A stretch of 64,000 nucleotides of DNA, from NCBI RefSeq assembly GCF_050563545.1, contig NZ_JBNXUM010000003.1, forward strand, positions 62,001-126,000. Direction: 5' to 3'. Position numbers and translations under genes: made by a program. The first letter of the stretch is position 1, and each line of letters starts with the position of its first letter. Shown piece after piece: positions 35,035 to 42,740 of this stretch. The stretch comes from Falsiroseomonas sp050563545. GTDB taxonomy: Bacteria > Pseudomonadota > Alphaproteobacteria > Acetobacterales > Acetobacteraceae. The notes under the pieces are model-generated. The model was not told where the DNA came from, made no database searches, and saw only the letters and a program-made list of their open reading frames with translations.

Positions 35035-35853
35035 ATGGCCGATGCGCCCCCTGACGACTGGACCGCGCTGCTGGAGGCGCGTCGTGGCCGCGAGAACCGC
35101 AGCGCGCATGGCAGCGCGATGCCGGACACGCCGCTCGTGCGGCTCTTCGCGCCGGTGCTCGCCCCGCCGACGGCGCCCGATGGCTGCCGCGTCGTGGGGC
35201 GGCTCGCGCAGACGCTGGATGGGCGCATCGCGACGGAAGGCGGGTCCTCGCAGTGGATCGGTGGGCGCGAGGACATCGTCCACACGCACCAGCTCCGCGC
35301 GCTCTGCGACGTCGTGCTGGTCGGCGCCGGCACGGTGCAGCACGACGACCCCCGGCTGACGACGCGCGAGGTGCCGGGCCCGAACCCGGTGCGCGTCATC
35401 CTCGACCCCGGTCGCCGCCTGCCGGCGACCCACGGCGTCTTCCGGGACGGCGCTGCACCGACGCTGCTGGTCGCCGCTGCGGACGGGCCCGCGACACATG
35501 GCCAGGCGGAGGTGCTGCGCATCCCGCGCGACGGCGCCGGGCTCGATCTGCCGGCGCTGTTGCGCGCGCTCGCCGCGCGCGGGCTGACCCGCATCTTCGT
35601 CGAGGGTGGTGGGCGCACCGTCTCGGCCTTCCTTGCGGCGGGGCTGCTGGACCGGCTGCACCTGACCGTCGCGCCGGTGATCCTGGGATCGGGCATCCCC
35701 GCCTTCTCCCTGCCGCAGGCCGCGCGCATCGCGGACGGGCTGCGCGTGCAATGGACGGTCTGGCCGCTGGGGCAGGACATCCTCTGCGACGTGGCCCTGG
35801 ACCGCGCTCGGCCCGAGGTCTGCCTCGGCACGCCGCGCAAGGTGCATGCATGA
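35035..35853 (+). CDS. RibD C-terminal-type NADPH reductase
   Basis: 272 residues. Only the dihydrofolate-reductase-like domain of RibD is present (GRLAQTLDGRIATEGGSSQWIGG, LCDVVLVGAGTVQHDDPRLT, RIFVEGGGRTVSAFLAAGLLDRLHLTVAPVILG); the zinc deaminase domain is absent, so it is not a complete riboflavin enzyme. Such stand-alone reductases reduce pyrimidine- or pterin-like intermediates. Its stop overlaps the next start (ATGA), and it begins a five-gene run with a dehydrogenase, a PTPS-like protein, a glycosyltransferase and a methyltransferase. The substrate is unknown. Confidence 0.88.
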   Translation: MADAPPDDWTALLEARRGRENRSAHGSAMPDTPLVRLFAPVLAPPTAPDGCRVVGRLAQTLDGRIATEGGSSQWIGGREDIVHTHQLRALCDVVLVGAGTVQHDDPRLTTREVPGPNPVRVILDPGRRLPATHGVFRDGAAPTLLVAAADGPATHGQAEVLRIPRDGAGLDLPALLRALAARGLTRIFVEGGGRTVSAFLAAGLLDRLHLTVAPVILGSGIPAFSLPQAARIADGLRVQWTVWPLGQDILCDVALDRARPEVCLGTPRKVHA

Positions 35854-36827
35854 AGGCGCGCGCGCTCTGGACCGTGGCACCCGGGGTCGCGGAGATCCGC
35901 GAGCAGGCGCTGCGCGCGCCGGCGCCGGACGAGGCCCTGGTCAGGACGCGTGCCAGCGGCATCTCGCGCGGGACGGAGCGGCTGGTCTTCACGGGCCGCG
36001 TGCCGGAAAGCCAGTGGGGCGCAATGGCGGCGCCGCTGATGCAGGGCGCCTTTCCCTTCCCCGTTTCCTACGGCTACGCCGCGGTGGGCGAGGTGCTGGA
36101 AGGCCCCGACGCGCTGGTGGGCAGCCGCGTCTTCTGCCTGCATCCGCACCACGATGCGTTCCTCGCGCCGGCGGCAATGTGCGTCCCCGTCCCCGACGCC
36201 GTACCCGATCGCCGCGCGGTGCTGGCCGCGAACATGGAGACCGCGGTGAACATCCTGTGGGATGCGCGGCCGCTGGCGGGGGAGCGCGCGCTGGTGATCG
36301 GATCGGGGGTGGTCGGGCTGCTGGTGGCTTTCCTGCTCTCGCGCATCCCGGGGATCGAGCTGGACGTCTGCGACATCGACGGCTCCCGCCGCGGGATCGT
36401 GGAACGCCTCGGCGCGCGCTTCTGCCTGCCGGAGGAGGTGCCGGGCGGGCGCGACCTCGTCGTTCATGCCTCCGCCAGCGCGCCGGGGCTGCGGATGGCG
36501 CTGGCCCGCTGCGGCTTCGAAGGGCGGATCGTCGAGGCGTCCTGGTTCGGCGACCGCCAGGTGGAGCTGCCGCTCGGCGAGGATTTCCACGCGAAGCGCC
36601 TGCAGCTGATCTCGACCCAGGTCGGCGCGGTCGCGCCCGCGATGCGCGGCCGGCGGTCGCATGCGGAGAGGATGGCGCTGGCGCTGGCGCTGCTCGCGGA
36701 CGACCGGCTTGAAGCGCTGCTCGGGCCGGACATCCCGTTCGAGGAACTGCCGCGACGGATGGGGTCGGTGCTGGTCGCGCCGGCCGGCACGCCGCAGCCC
36801 CTCTGCCCCGTCGTCACCTATATATAG
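35850..36827 (+). CDS. Medium-chain dehydrogenase (BchC-like family)
   Basis: 325 residues of the alcohol dehydrogenase superfamily. SRGTERLVFTGRVPESQWGAM and FPFPVSYGYAAVGEV resemble the BchC/threonine dehydrogenase-like branch. The nucleotide-binding loop is RALVIGSGVVGLLVAFLLSR (about residues 147-166). The usual structural zinc-binding cysteines are lacking. It is coupled to the RibD-like gene and 19 bases before the PTPS-like gene. No photosynthesis genes are nearby, so it is unlikely to be BchC itself; it probably oxidises or reduces an intermediate of the cluster's product. Confidence 0.85.
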   Translation: MKARALWTVAPGVAEIREQALRAPAPDEALVRTRASGISRGTERLVFTGRVPESQWGAMAAPLMQGAFPFPVSYGYAAVGEVLEGPDALVGSRVFCLHPHHDAFLAPAAMCVPVPDAVPDRRAVLAANMETAVNILWDARPLAGERALVIGSGVVGLLVAFLLSRIPGIELDVCDIDGSRRGIVERLGARFCLPEEVPGGRDLVVHASASAPGLRMALARCGFEGRIVEASWFGDRQVELPLGEDFHAKRLQLISTQVGAVAPAMRGRRSHAERMALALALLADDRLEALLGPDIPFEELPRRMGSVLVAPAGTPQPLCPVVTYI

Positions 36828-36846
36828 AGAGAGCGAGCACGCCCCG

Positions 36847-37284
36847 ATGTTCAGCCTGACCGTCGTCGACCACATCATGATCGCGCACAGCTTCCGCGGC
36901 GAAGCCTTCGGCCCGGCGCAGCGGCTGCACGGCGCGACCTTCGTGGTGGAGGCGGAGTTCCGCGCCCCGAAGCTGGACGACCTGCACCTGCTGATCGACA
37001 TCGGCCTGGCGAAGGACGTGCTGCGTGCGGTGCTCGCGCCGATCGACTACCGCAACCTGGACGCGGAGCCGGTCTTCGCGGGGAAGAACACGACGACCGA
37101 GTATCTCTGCCTGCACATCCAGCAGGAACTCGCCGCGGCCTGCCGCGACGGGCGGCTCGGAGACGGCGGCAAGGGCGTCACCGGCATCAAGGTCCTGCTG
37201 CGCGAGAGCCACATCGCCTGGGCGGCCTTCGAGGGTCCGGTCGCCGATCCCACGACCGCGGCGCCCTCAGGCGCACCGGCCTGA
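36847..37284 (+). CDS. PTPS/QueD-like protein lacking catalytic residues
   Basis: 145 residues with the tetrahydropterin synthase fold (FSLTVVDHIMIAHSFRG, TTEYLCLHIQQELA, VLLRESHIAWAAFEG). Of the three zinc ligands, His14 and His28 (RLHG) remain but the third, expected at position 30, is Ala. The catalytic Cys (position 24) is Ala and the catalytic His after Asp67 is Tyr68 (IDY instead of LDH). Glu120 is kept. It is therefore unlikely to be a standard QueD or PTPS. It is embedded in a cluster with a reductase, dehydrogenase, glycosyltransferase and methyltransferase. Confidence 0.85.
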   Translation: MFSLTVVDHIMIAHSFRGEAFGPAQRLHGATFVVEAEFRAPKLDDLHLLIDIGLAKDVLRAVLAPIDYRNLDAEPVFAGKNTTTEYLCLHIQQELAAACRDGRLGDGGKGVTGIKVLLRESHIAWAAFEGPVADPTTAAPSGAPA

Positions 37285-37298
37285 CCGGACCAGCCAGC

Positions 37299-38333
37299 AT
37301 GGACGTGGCGCTGCTCGTCCCCGGTCCCTTCGACACGATCTCGGGCGGCTACATCTACGATGGCCGACTGGTGGAGGGGCTGCGCGCGAACGGGCATGAC
37401 GTGCAGGTCGTGGAACTCGCCGGGCGCCACCCGCTGCCGGACGACGAGGCGCTCGCGAGCGCGCGGCACGCGCTGGACGCGGTGCCCGCGGGGGCGCGGA
37501 TCGTCATCGACGGGCTCGGCCTGCCGTCATTCGGACCGCTGGTGGAGGAGCTGGAGCGCCGCCGTGCCGTCGGGCTCATCCACCACCCCACAGCGCTCGA
37601 GCACGGCAACCCCGGCGAGGTGCGCGATGCGCTGCGCGCCGCGGAACTCCAGCTGTTCCCGCGGTTGGCGCGGCTCGTCGCGACCAGCAACCTGACCGCG
37701 CAGCGCCTCGCGCCGGAATTCGGCGTCGATCCCGCCCGCGTCGGCGTGGTGGAGCCCGGCACGGATCCCGCGCCGCGCAGCACGGGGTCGGGCGATGGCT
37801 GCTCGATCCTGGCGCTGGGCTCCCTGATCCCGCGCAAGGGACACGACGTGCTGCTGCGCGCGCTGGCGATGCTGCCGGACCTGGAGTGGCGGCTCACCAT
37901 CGCGGGCGGCGCGCGCGATCCCGTCTATGCGCATGGGTTGCAGGCGCTGGCCGAGGAGCTCGGCATCGCGCAGCGCGTGGACTTCCCGGGCGAGGTGGAC
38001 GGCGCGGTGCTGGAGGCGCTGTGGCAGGGCGCGGACATCTTCGCGCTGGCGAGCCATTGGGAAGGCTATGGGATGGCGGTGGCCGAGGCGCTGGCGCGCG
38101 GCCTGCCGGTGGCAGTCAGCGCGGGCGGCGCGCTGGCGGACCTCGTGCCGGTCGAGGCAGGCGTGGTCTCGCCACCGGGCGACGTGGTGTCGCTGGGCAA
38201 GGCGATGCGGCGCGCGATCTTCGACACGGAACTGCGGGCTGAGATGGCGGAGGCGGCCTGGCGGGCCGGGCAGCGACTGCCGCGCTGGGAGGACCGCGCG
38301 GCCGCCTTCGTGGCCGAACTGGAGAGGGCGTGA
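37299..38333 (+). CDS. Glycosyltransferase family 4
   Basis: 344 residues, GT-B fold. The N-terminal half opens with DVALLVPGPFDTISGGYIYDGRLVEGLRANGHDV (acceptor domain); the C-terminal donor domain has ILALGSLIPRKGHDVLLRALAMLPDLEWRLTIAGG, then FALASHWEGYGMAVAEALARGLPVAVSAGGALADLV, the GT4 E-x7-E signature region. It probably transfers a sugar from a nucleotide sugar to a small acceptor. It lies 14 bases after the PTPS-like gene and meets the methyltransferase start directly. No sugar synthesis or Wzx/Wzy genes are nearby. Confidence 0.9.
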   Translation: MDVALLVPGPFDTISGGYIYDGRLVEGLRANGHDVQVVELAGRHPLPDDEALASARHALDAVPAGARIVIDGLGLPSFGPLVEELERRRAVGLIHHPTALEHGNPGEVRDALRAAELQLFPRLARLVATSNLTAQRLAPEFGVDPARVGVVEPGTDPAPRSTGSGDGCSILALGSLIPRKGHDVLLRALAMLPDLEWRLTIAGGARDPVYAHGLQALAEELGIAQRVDFPGEVDGAVLEALWQGADIFALASHWEGYGMAVAEALARGLPVAVSAGGALADLVPVEAGVVSPPGDVVSLGKAMRRAIFDTELRAEMAEAAWRAGQRLPRWEDRAAAFVAELERA

Positions 38334-39203
38334 GTGGCTGAGACCTTCGACGGCGACTGGCTCGACCAGCGCGAGCCCTTCGACGCGGCCGCGCGCGATG
38401 CGGGCCTCGCGGCGCGACTGTCACAGGTGCTGCCGCAGCGGCCGCGGATCATGGACCTCGGCGCCGGGACAGGATCGCTGCTGCGCTGGCTCGGCCACTT
38501 CATCGGCCGGGCGCAGGCCTGGACGCTGGTGGACGCCGACGAGGCGCTCATCGAGCGCGCCTTCGAGACCATCGCCGACCGCGCGGAGCAGGCGGGCTGG
38601 GGCGTGACCTTCCCGGGCAGGCGGGTGCTGCTGGTGCACAGCCCGCGCGGGGCCTGGCGGGTGGAGGGCCTGGTCGCCGACTTGCGGGAGGCGCCGGACA
38701 ACCTGCCGCTGCACCAGGTGGATGCGGTGGTGAACACGGCGCTCTGCGACCTGGTGAGCCAGGACTGGATCGAGCGGATGGCGGCAGCGTGCGGCGCGCG
38801 GCGCCTGCCCTTCTACGCCGCGCTGAACGTGACGGGGCGCGAGCGCTTCGGCCCGCCGCACCGCGCCGACGCGTTGGTCGCGCGCGGCTTCGCCCGCGAC
38901 CAGGCTCGCGACAAGGGGTTCGGGGGCGTCGCGCTCGGCGCCAGGGCGCCGGCCGCGATCGCCGGGGCCTTCGACGCGCGGGGCTACGAGGTGCTGCGCG
39001 CGCCATCCGACTGGATCGTGCCGCGGCGCGACCCGCTGATGGCGCTGGAACTCGCCGAGGGCCATGCGCGCGCGGCGCTCGCCTGGGAACGCCGGTTTGA
39101 AGACCGGATCGCGCAGTGGGTGATGGACCGGACGCGCCAGGCGAGCGAGCGTCGGCTTTCCGCGCGCGTCGGGCATGCCGACCTGCTCTGCCTGCCGCGC
39201 TGA
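38334..39203 (+). CDS. SAM-dependent methyltransferase (class I)
   Basis: 289 residues from a GTG directly after the glycosyltransferase stop. The SAM-binding motif I is RIMDLGAGTGSLLRWL (residues about 38-53), with an acidic residue at the end of strand 2 (LVDADEALIERAF). The middle (VDAVVNTALCDLVSQDWIERM) fits motif IV. The C-terminal part contains PFYAALNVTGRERFGPPH and a long tail. It likely methylates the product made by the preceding genes. Confidence 0.87.
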   Translation: MAETFDGDWLDQREPFDAAARDAGLAARLSQVLPQRPRIMDLGAGTGSLLRWLGHFIGRAQAWTLVDADEALIERAFETIADRAEQAGWGVTFPGRRVLLVHSPRGAWRVEGLVADLREAPDNLPLHQVDAVVNTALCDLVSQDWIERMAAACGARRLPFYAALNVTGRERFGPPHRADALVARGFARDQARDKGFGGVALGARAPAAIAGAFDARGYEVLRAPSDWIVPRRDPLMALELAEGHARAALAWERRFEDRIAQWVMDRTRQASERRLSARVGHADLLCLPR

Positions 39204-39216
39204 GGAGGAGCCGGTC

Positions 39217-39690
39217 ATGGCCGAGAAGCCGATCGCCATCGTCGCGCTGGACGCGCCGTCCAAGGGACCGTCGGGCTACCCCGAGGATCTGCGCCGGAAG
39301 GTAGCGGGACGCGAGAAGCAGGTCCTGGGCGACGTCTTCGGCCTGAGCAATTTCGGCGTGAACCGGACGGTGCTGGCGCCGGGCGCGCAATCTGCCTTGC
39401 GGCACGCGCACCGCGCGCAGGACGAGTTCGTCTACATCCTGGAAGGCGAGCCGACGCTGGTGACGGATGCCGGCGAGACGCCGCTGAGGCCCGGCATGTG
39501 CGCGGGCTTCAAGGCCGGCACGGGCGATGCGCATTGCCTGGTGAACCGGACGGACGCGACGGTCGTCTATCTCGAGGTCGGTGACCGCTCGCCCGGTGAC
39601 GCGGTCGTCTATCCCGACGACGACCTGGCCGCCGCGATGGGCCCGGACGGCAAATGGCGCTACAGCCGCAAGGACGGCACACCTTTATAG
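39217..39690 (+). CDS. Cupin-domain protein
   Basis: 157 residues from the ATG at 39217 with AGGAGGAG upstream. Single cupin: motif 1 ALRHAHRAQDEFVYILEGEPTLV (His/His/Gln/Glu metal ligands) and motif 2 PGMCAGFKAGTGDAHCLVN. The sequence looks like a small enzyme or sugar-binding cupin that acts on sugar derivatives or sugar acids. It follows the methyltransferase by 13 bases and precedes otnK by 11, so it could serve either set. Confidence 0.85.
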   Translation: MAEKPIAIVALDAPSKGPSGYPEDLRRKVAGREKQVLGDVFGLSNFGVNRTVLAPGAQSALRHAHRAQDEFVYILEGEPTLVTDAGETPLRPGMCAGFKAGTGDAHCLVNRTDATVVYLEVGDRSPGDAVVYPDDDLAAAMGPDGKWRYSRKDGTPL

Positions 39691-39701
39691 AGGGGACGCG
39701 C

Positions 39702-40973
39702 ATGGCCCTGCTGCTCGGCTGCGTCGCGGACGACTTCACCGGCGCGACGGACCTCGCCTCCATGCTGGTGAAGAACGGCATGAGCTGCGTGCAGGTCATC
39801 GGCGTGCCGGGGGGAGAGCTGCCGGAGGCCGATGCGGTGGTCGTCGCGCTGAAGTCGCGGACGGCGCCGGTGGCGCAGGCGGTGGCGGAGAGCGTGGCGG
39901 CGGCCGACGCGCTGGTGGCGGCAGGGGCCAGGCAGCTCTTCTTCAAGTACTGCTCGACCTTCGACAGCACGGACGAGGGCAATATCGGGCCCGTCGCCGA
40001 TGCGCTGCTGAGGCGGCTGGGATCCGGCTTCGCGATCGCCTGCCCGGCCTTCCCGGCCAATGGCCGCAGCATCTACCAGGGGCACCTCTTCGTCGGCGCG
40101 CGGCTGCTGAACGAGAGTGGGATGGAGAACCACCCGCTGACGCCGATGAAGGATCCCGACCTCGTGCGCGTGCTGTCGCGCCAGACGGATGGAGGGGTCG
40201 GACTGGTGCCCTTCGCTGTGGTGGACCAGGGCGCGGCGGCGATCCGGCGGGAAATGACTCGGCTGGCCGAGAGCGGCCGGCGCTACGCGATCGTGGATGC
40301 CGTCGGCGACGCGCATCTCCAGGCGATCGGCGAGGCCTGCGCGAGCCATGCGCTGGTCACCGGCGGCTCGGGCGTCGCGATGGGCCTGCCCGGGAATTTC
40401 CGGCGCGCCGGGCTGCTGTCGCAGCGCAGCGACGCCGCGGTGCTGCCGAAGGCCAGCGGGCTCTGCGCGGTGGTGGCGGGGTCGTGCTCGCGCGCGACGC
40501 TGGGGCAGATCGGCTTCGCCCGCGACCATGTGCCGGTGCTGGAGCTCGATCCGCTGGCGACGCCGGACGCGGGCACGCTGGCGCGGCAGGCGCTGGACTG
40601 GGTCGAGGGCAAGCTCGCCGCGGACCGGCCGGTGGTGATCGCGGCGAGCGCGCCGCCCGAGAAGGTCGCGGCGCTCCAGCAGAAGCTCGGCCGCGATGCC
40701 GCGGGGGTGCTGGTGGAGCACGCGCTGGCAGAGGTCGCGCAGGGGCTGACGGCGCGAGGCGTCAGGCGGCTCGTGGTGGCGGGCGGCGAGACCTCGGGCG
40801 CGGTGGTGACGCGGCTCGGCGTGACAAGCTTGCGGATCGGGGCGGAGATCGACCCCGGCGTGCCCTGGACCTTCGCCGAGCCCACCGGGATCCACCTGGC
40901 GCTGAAGAGCGGGAATTTCGGCGCGCGGGACTTCTTCCTGAAGGCGTTCGCGCCGGCATCCGTGGAGGGCTGA
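39702..40973 (+). CDS. otnK: 3-oxo-tetronate kinase OtnK (DUF1537)
   Basis: 423 residues from the ATG at 39702. Opens LLGCVADDFTGATDLASMLVKNGM, the DUF1537 signature, with KYCSTFDSTDEGNIGPVADAL and the C-terminal ATP-binding segment RRLVVAGGETSGAVVTRLGV followed by PGVPWTF. It phosphorylates 3-oxo-tetronate sugar acids for OtnC. The otnC gene starts 5 bases after the stop. The isomerase OtnI and a dehydrogenase (LtnD/DtnD) are not seen in the window. Confidence 0.92.
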   Translation: MALLLGCVADDFTGATDLASMLVKNGMSCVQVIGVPGGELPEADAVVVALKSRTAPVAQAVAESVAAADALVAAGARQLFFKYCSTFDSTDEGNIGPVADALLRRLGSGFAIACPAFPANGRSIYQGHLFVGARLLNESGMENHPLTPMKDPDLVRVLSRQTDGGVGLVPFAVVDQGAAAIRREMTRLAESGRRYAIVDAVGDAHLQAIGEACASHALVTGGSGVAMGLPGNFRRAGLLSQRSDAAVLPKASGLCAVVAGSCSRATLGQIGFARDHVPVLELDPLATPDAGTLARQALDWVEGKLAADRPVVIAASAPPEKVAALQQKLGRDAAGVLVEHALAEVAQGLTARGVRRLVVAGGETSGAVVTRLGVTSLRIGAEIDPGVPWTFAEPTGIHLALKSGNFGARDFFLKAFAPASVEG

Positions 40974-40978
40974 ATCGG

Positions 40979-41626
40979 ATGGCCGACAGCATGGACGAGG
41001 CCGCGATCCGGCAGGAGCTGGCCGCGCTCGGGAAGTCGCTCTTCGACCGCGGCTACTCCGTCGGCACGGCAGGGAACATCAGCGTGCGGCTGGCGGACGG
41101 CTACCTCATGACGCCGACGAATTCCTGCCTCGGGCGGCTGGATCCCGCTGGGATCAGCAAGCTCGGGCCGGATTGGTCTCACCTGTCCGGCGACAAGCCG
41201 TCAAAGGAAGTGTTCCTGCACCGCGCAGTGCTCACGGCGCGGCCGGAAGCGGGGGCGGTGGTGCACCTGCATTCCACCCATGCGACGGCGGTGTCCTGCC
41301 TGGCGCCGGAAGGGGGCGACGCCGAGATCCCGCAGCTGACCCCCTACTTCGTCATGCGCATCGGGCGCCGCCTGCCCTGCGTGCCCTATTATCGGCCGGG
41401 CGATGCGGCCATGGAGCCTGCTGTCTTCGAGGCCGCGAGATCGGCGAAGGCGCTGCTGCTGGCGAACCACGGTCCGGTCGTCAGCGCCGCGACGCTGCGG
41501 GATGCGGTGTACGCGTCGGAGGAGTTGGAGGAAGCGGCCCGCCTCGCGCTGATGCTGCGCGGCGTGCCGGGCGTGCGGCGCCTGACGCCGGCGCAGGTGG
41601 ACGACCTGCTGACGACCTACGGGTGA
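40979..41626 (+). CDS. otnC: 3-oxo-tetronate 4-phosphate decarboxylase OtnC (class II aldolase fold)
   Basis: 215 residues from the ATG at 40979. Class II aldolase/adducin fold: SVGTAGNISVRLADGYLMTPTNSCLGRLDP, catalytic Glu in SKEVFLHRAV, zinc His pair in VVHLHSTHATAVSCL, and a third ligand in LLLANHGPVV. It takes the product of OtnK to a three-carbon phosphate with loss of CO2. The preceding open frame in the same register is a shadow of otnK and is not part of the gene. Confidence 0.9.
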   Translation: MADSMDEAAIRQELAALGKSLFDRGYSVGTAGNISVRLADGYLMTPTNSCLGRLDPAGISKLGPDWSHLSGDKPSKEVFLHRAVLTARPEAGAVVHLHSTHATAVSCLAPEGGDAEIPQLTPYFVMRIGRRLPCVPYYRPGDAAMEPAVFEAARSAKALLLANHGPVVSAATLRDAVYASEELEEAARLALMLRGVPGVRRLTPAQVDDLLTTYG

Positions 41627-41627
41627 G

Positions 41628-42089
41628 CTACAGAGACGCCGCGGGGTCCAGGCGGATCACGTAGCTCCGCCAGTCCGTGCGGGCGGCGATGCGCTCGTAG
41701 AGGGCGACGGCGCCGGCGTCGGCCTCCGGGACGATCCAGCGCAGGTGGCTCCAGCCGCGGGCGCGGCCCAGCGCGCAGGCCTCGGCGATGAGCGCGCGCG
41801 CGACGCCTTGGCCGCGCGCCTGGGGCAGGACGAACAGGTCATCGAGCATGCCGCAGCGCCTGGCGAAGACGATCTCCGGCAGGTCGAAGAGGATGGCGAA
41901 GCCGACCGGGGCGCCGTCGCTCTCCGCGACCAGCACCTCGGCCGTGGGATGCGCGGCGAGCAGCGCGGCCTGATCCTCCGGCGCCGCGACGGCCTCCCCG
42001 GCCAGGGTCTCGCGCATCTCTGCGGCGTAGGCCGCGAGCAGCGGCGCGAGCGCACGGCGCTCCTCGCGCGGCAGGGGGCGGATCAGCAT
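41628..42089 (-). CDS. GNAT family N-acetyltransferase
   Basis: 153 residues from the ATG at 42089. Acetyl-CoA-binding motif A is DLFVLPQARGQGVARALIAEACALGRARGW (Q/R-x-x-G-x-G/A), followed by a C-terminal ALYERIAARTDWRSYVIRLDP. The N-terminus (MLIRPLPREERRALAPLLAAYAAEMRE) resembles acetyltransferases acting on small amines or amino acids. It is convergent with otnC and stops one base after it. The substrate is unknown. Confidence 0.88.
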   Translation of the reverse strand: MLIRPLPREERRALAPLLAAYAAEMRETLAGEAVAAPEDQAALLAAHPTAEVLVAESDGAPVGFAILFDLPEIVFARRCGMLDDLFVLPQARGQGVARALIAEACALGRARGWSHLRWIVPEADAGAVALYERIAARTDWRSYVIRLDPAASL

Positions 42090-42222
42090 CGCAGCAGGAT
42101 AAAAGGGGGAATGGCGGACCGCGAAGCGGTCCGAGGCCGCAAATGCGGCCCGCGGACAGTCCGGCGAGCCAGGCGCGCGGAGCGCGCGCCCGGCGTTTGA
42201 GGGCACCACATAAACGCAAGAA

Positions 42223-42248
42223 GGGCGCCACCCCTGCGGGTGGCGCCC
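42223..42248. terminator. Strong hairpin after the histone-like gene
   Basis: Perfect 11-bp stem GGGCGCCACCC / GGGTGGCGCCC with a CTGC loop. It lies 25 bases past the stop of the leftward lysine/alanine-rich gene. The following minus-strand bases (TTCTTGCGTTTATG) are only moderately T-rich. Confidence 0.75.
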
Positions 42249-42272
42249 CCCATGCCGGGATCGGCGGTCAGA

Positions 42273-42740
42273 TCAGGACGCGGCCTCGGGCGCCGGAGCG
42301 GCGGCGGCGGCGGCCTTCTTCGCGGCGCGGGTGGCAGCGGCCTTCTTCGCGGCCTCGGAGCGGCCCGTCGACTTCTTGGCGGCGGCCTTCCTCGGCGCCG
42401 CCTTCTTGGCGGCGGCCTTCCTCGGCGCGGCCTTCTTGGCAGCGGCCTTCTTCGGCGCGGCCTTCTTGGCGGCGGCCTTCCTCGGCGCCGCCTTCTTGGC
42501 AGCGGCCTTCTTCGGCGCGGCCTTCTTCATGGCCTTCTTCGGCGCGGCCTTCTTGGCAGCGGCCTTCTTCGGCGCGGCCTTCTTGGCGGCCTTCCGCGGC
42601 GCGGCCTTCTTGGCAGCGGCCTTCTTCGGCGCGGCCTTCTTGGCAGCCGGCTTCCTCGCCGTCTTCTTCGCGGCGGCCATCGCCATCGCCTGGGCGCGCG
42701 GCTCGGCCTCGGTCTCGGTGGTCTCGATGATATCGGTCAT
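42273..42740 (-). CDS. Histone H1-like lysine/alanine/proline-rich protein
   Basis: 155 residues. A short acidic N-terminus (MTDIIETTETEAEPRAQAM) precedes over 100 residues of repeated AAKKAAPKKA-type units with (K/R)AA(A/P)KK periodicity, and a C-terminal alanine-rich end. Highly basic, with no globular domain, like bacterial histone H1 homologues (HctB/AlgP type) that bind DNA. It is a stand-alone gene with a hairpin terminator and an upstream region of 611 bases. The repeats make the exact copy number liable to vary among strains. Confidence 0.85.
   Translation of the reverse strand: MTDIIETTETEAEPRAQAMAMAAAKKTARKPAAKKAAPKKAAAKKAAPRKAAKKAAPKKAAAKKAAPKKAMKKAAPKKAAAKKAAPRKAAAKKAAPKKAAAKKAAPRKAAAKKAAPRKAAAKKSTGRSEAAKKAAATRAAKKAAAAAAPAPEAAS
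42372..42655. repeat. Imperfect tandem repeats coding for AAKKAAPKK units
   Basis: The strand shown is built of imperfect repeats of CTTCTTGGC(A/G)GCGGCCTTC and TTCGGCGCGGC. The unit length varies between 27 and 36 bases. The repeats encode the lysine-rich domain of the histone-like protein and are prone to slippage. Confidence 0.85.

Noticed and set aside
35850..36827. Bacteriochlorophyll gene bchC
   Set aside because: The protein resembles the BchC branch but no other photosynthesis gene is present, and the neighbours point to a different small-molecule pathway.
35025..37001. Minus-strand open frame of 658 codons
   Set aside because: Opposite the RibD-like and dehydrogenase genes, which have coherent domains. 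Composition is typical of a shadow frame.
42372..42655. CRISPR-like array or variable tandem repeat
   Set aside because: The repeats are in frame, unequal in length and encode a lysine/alanine-rich domain; there are no spacers and no cas genes nearby.
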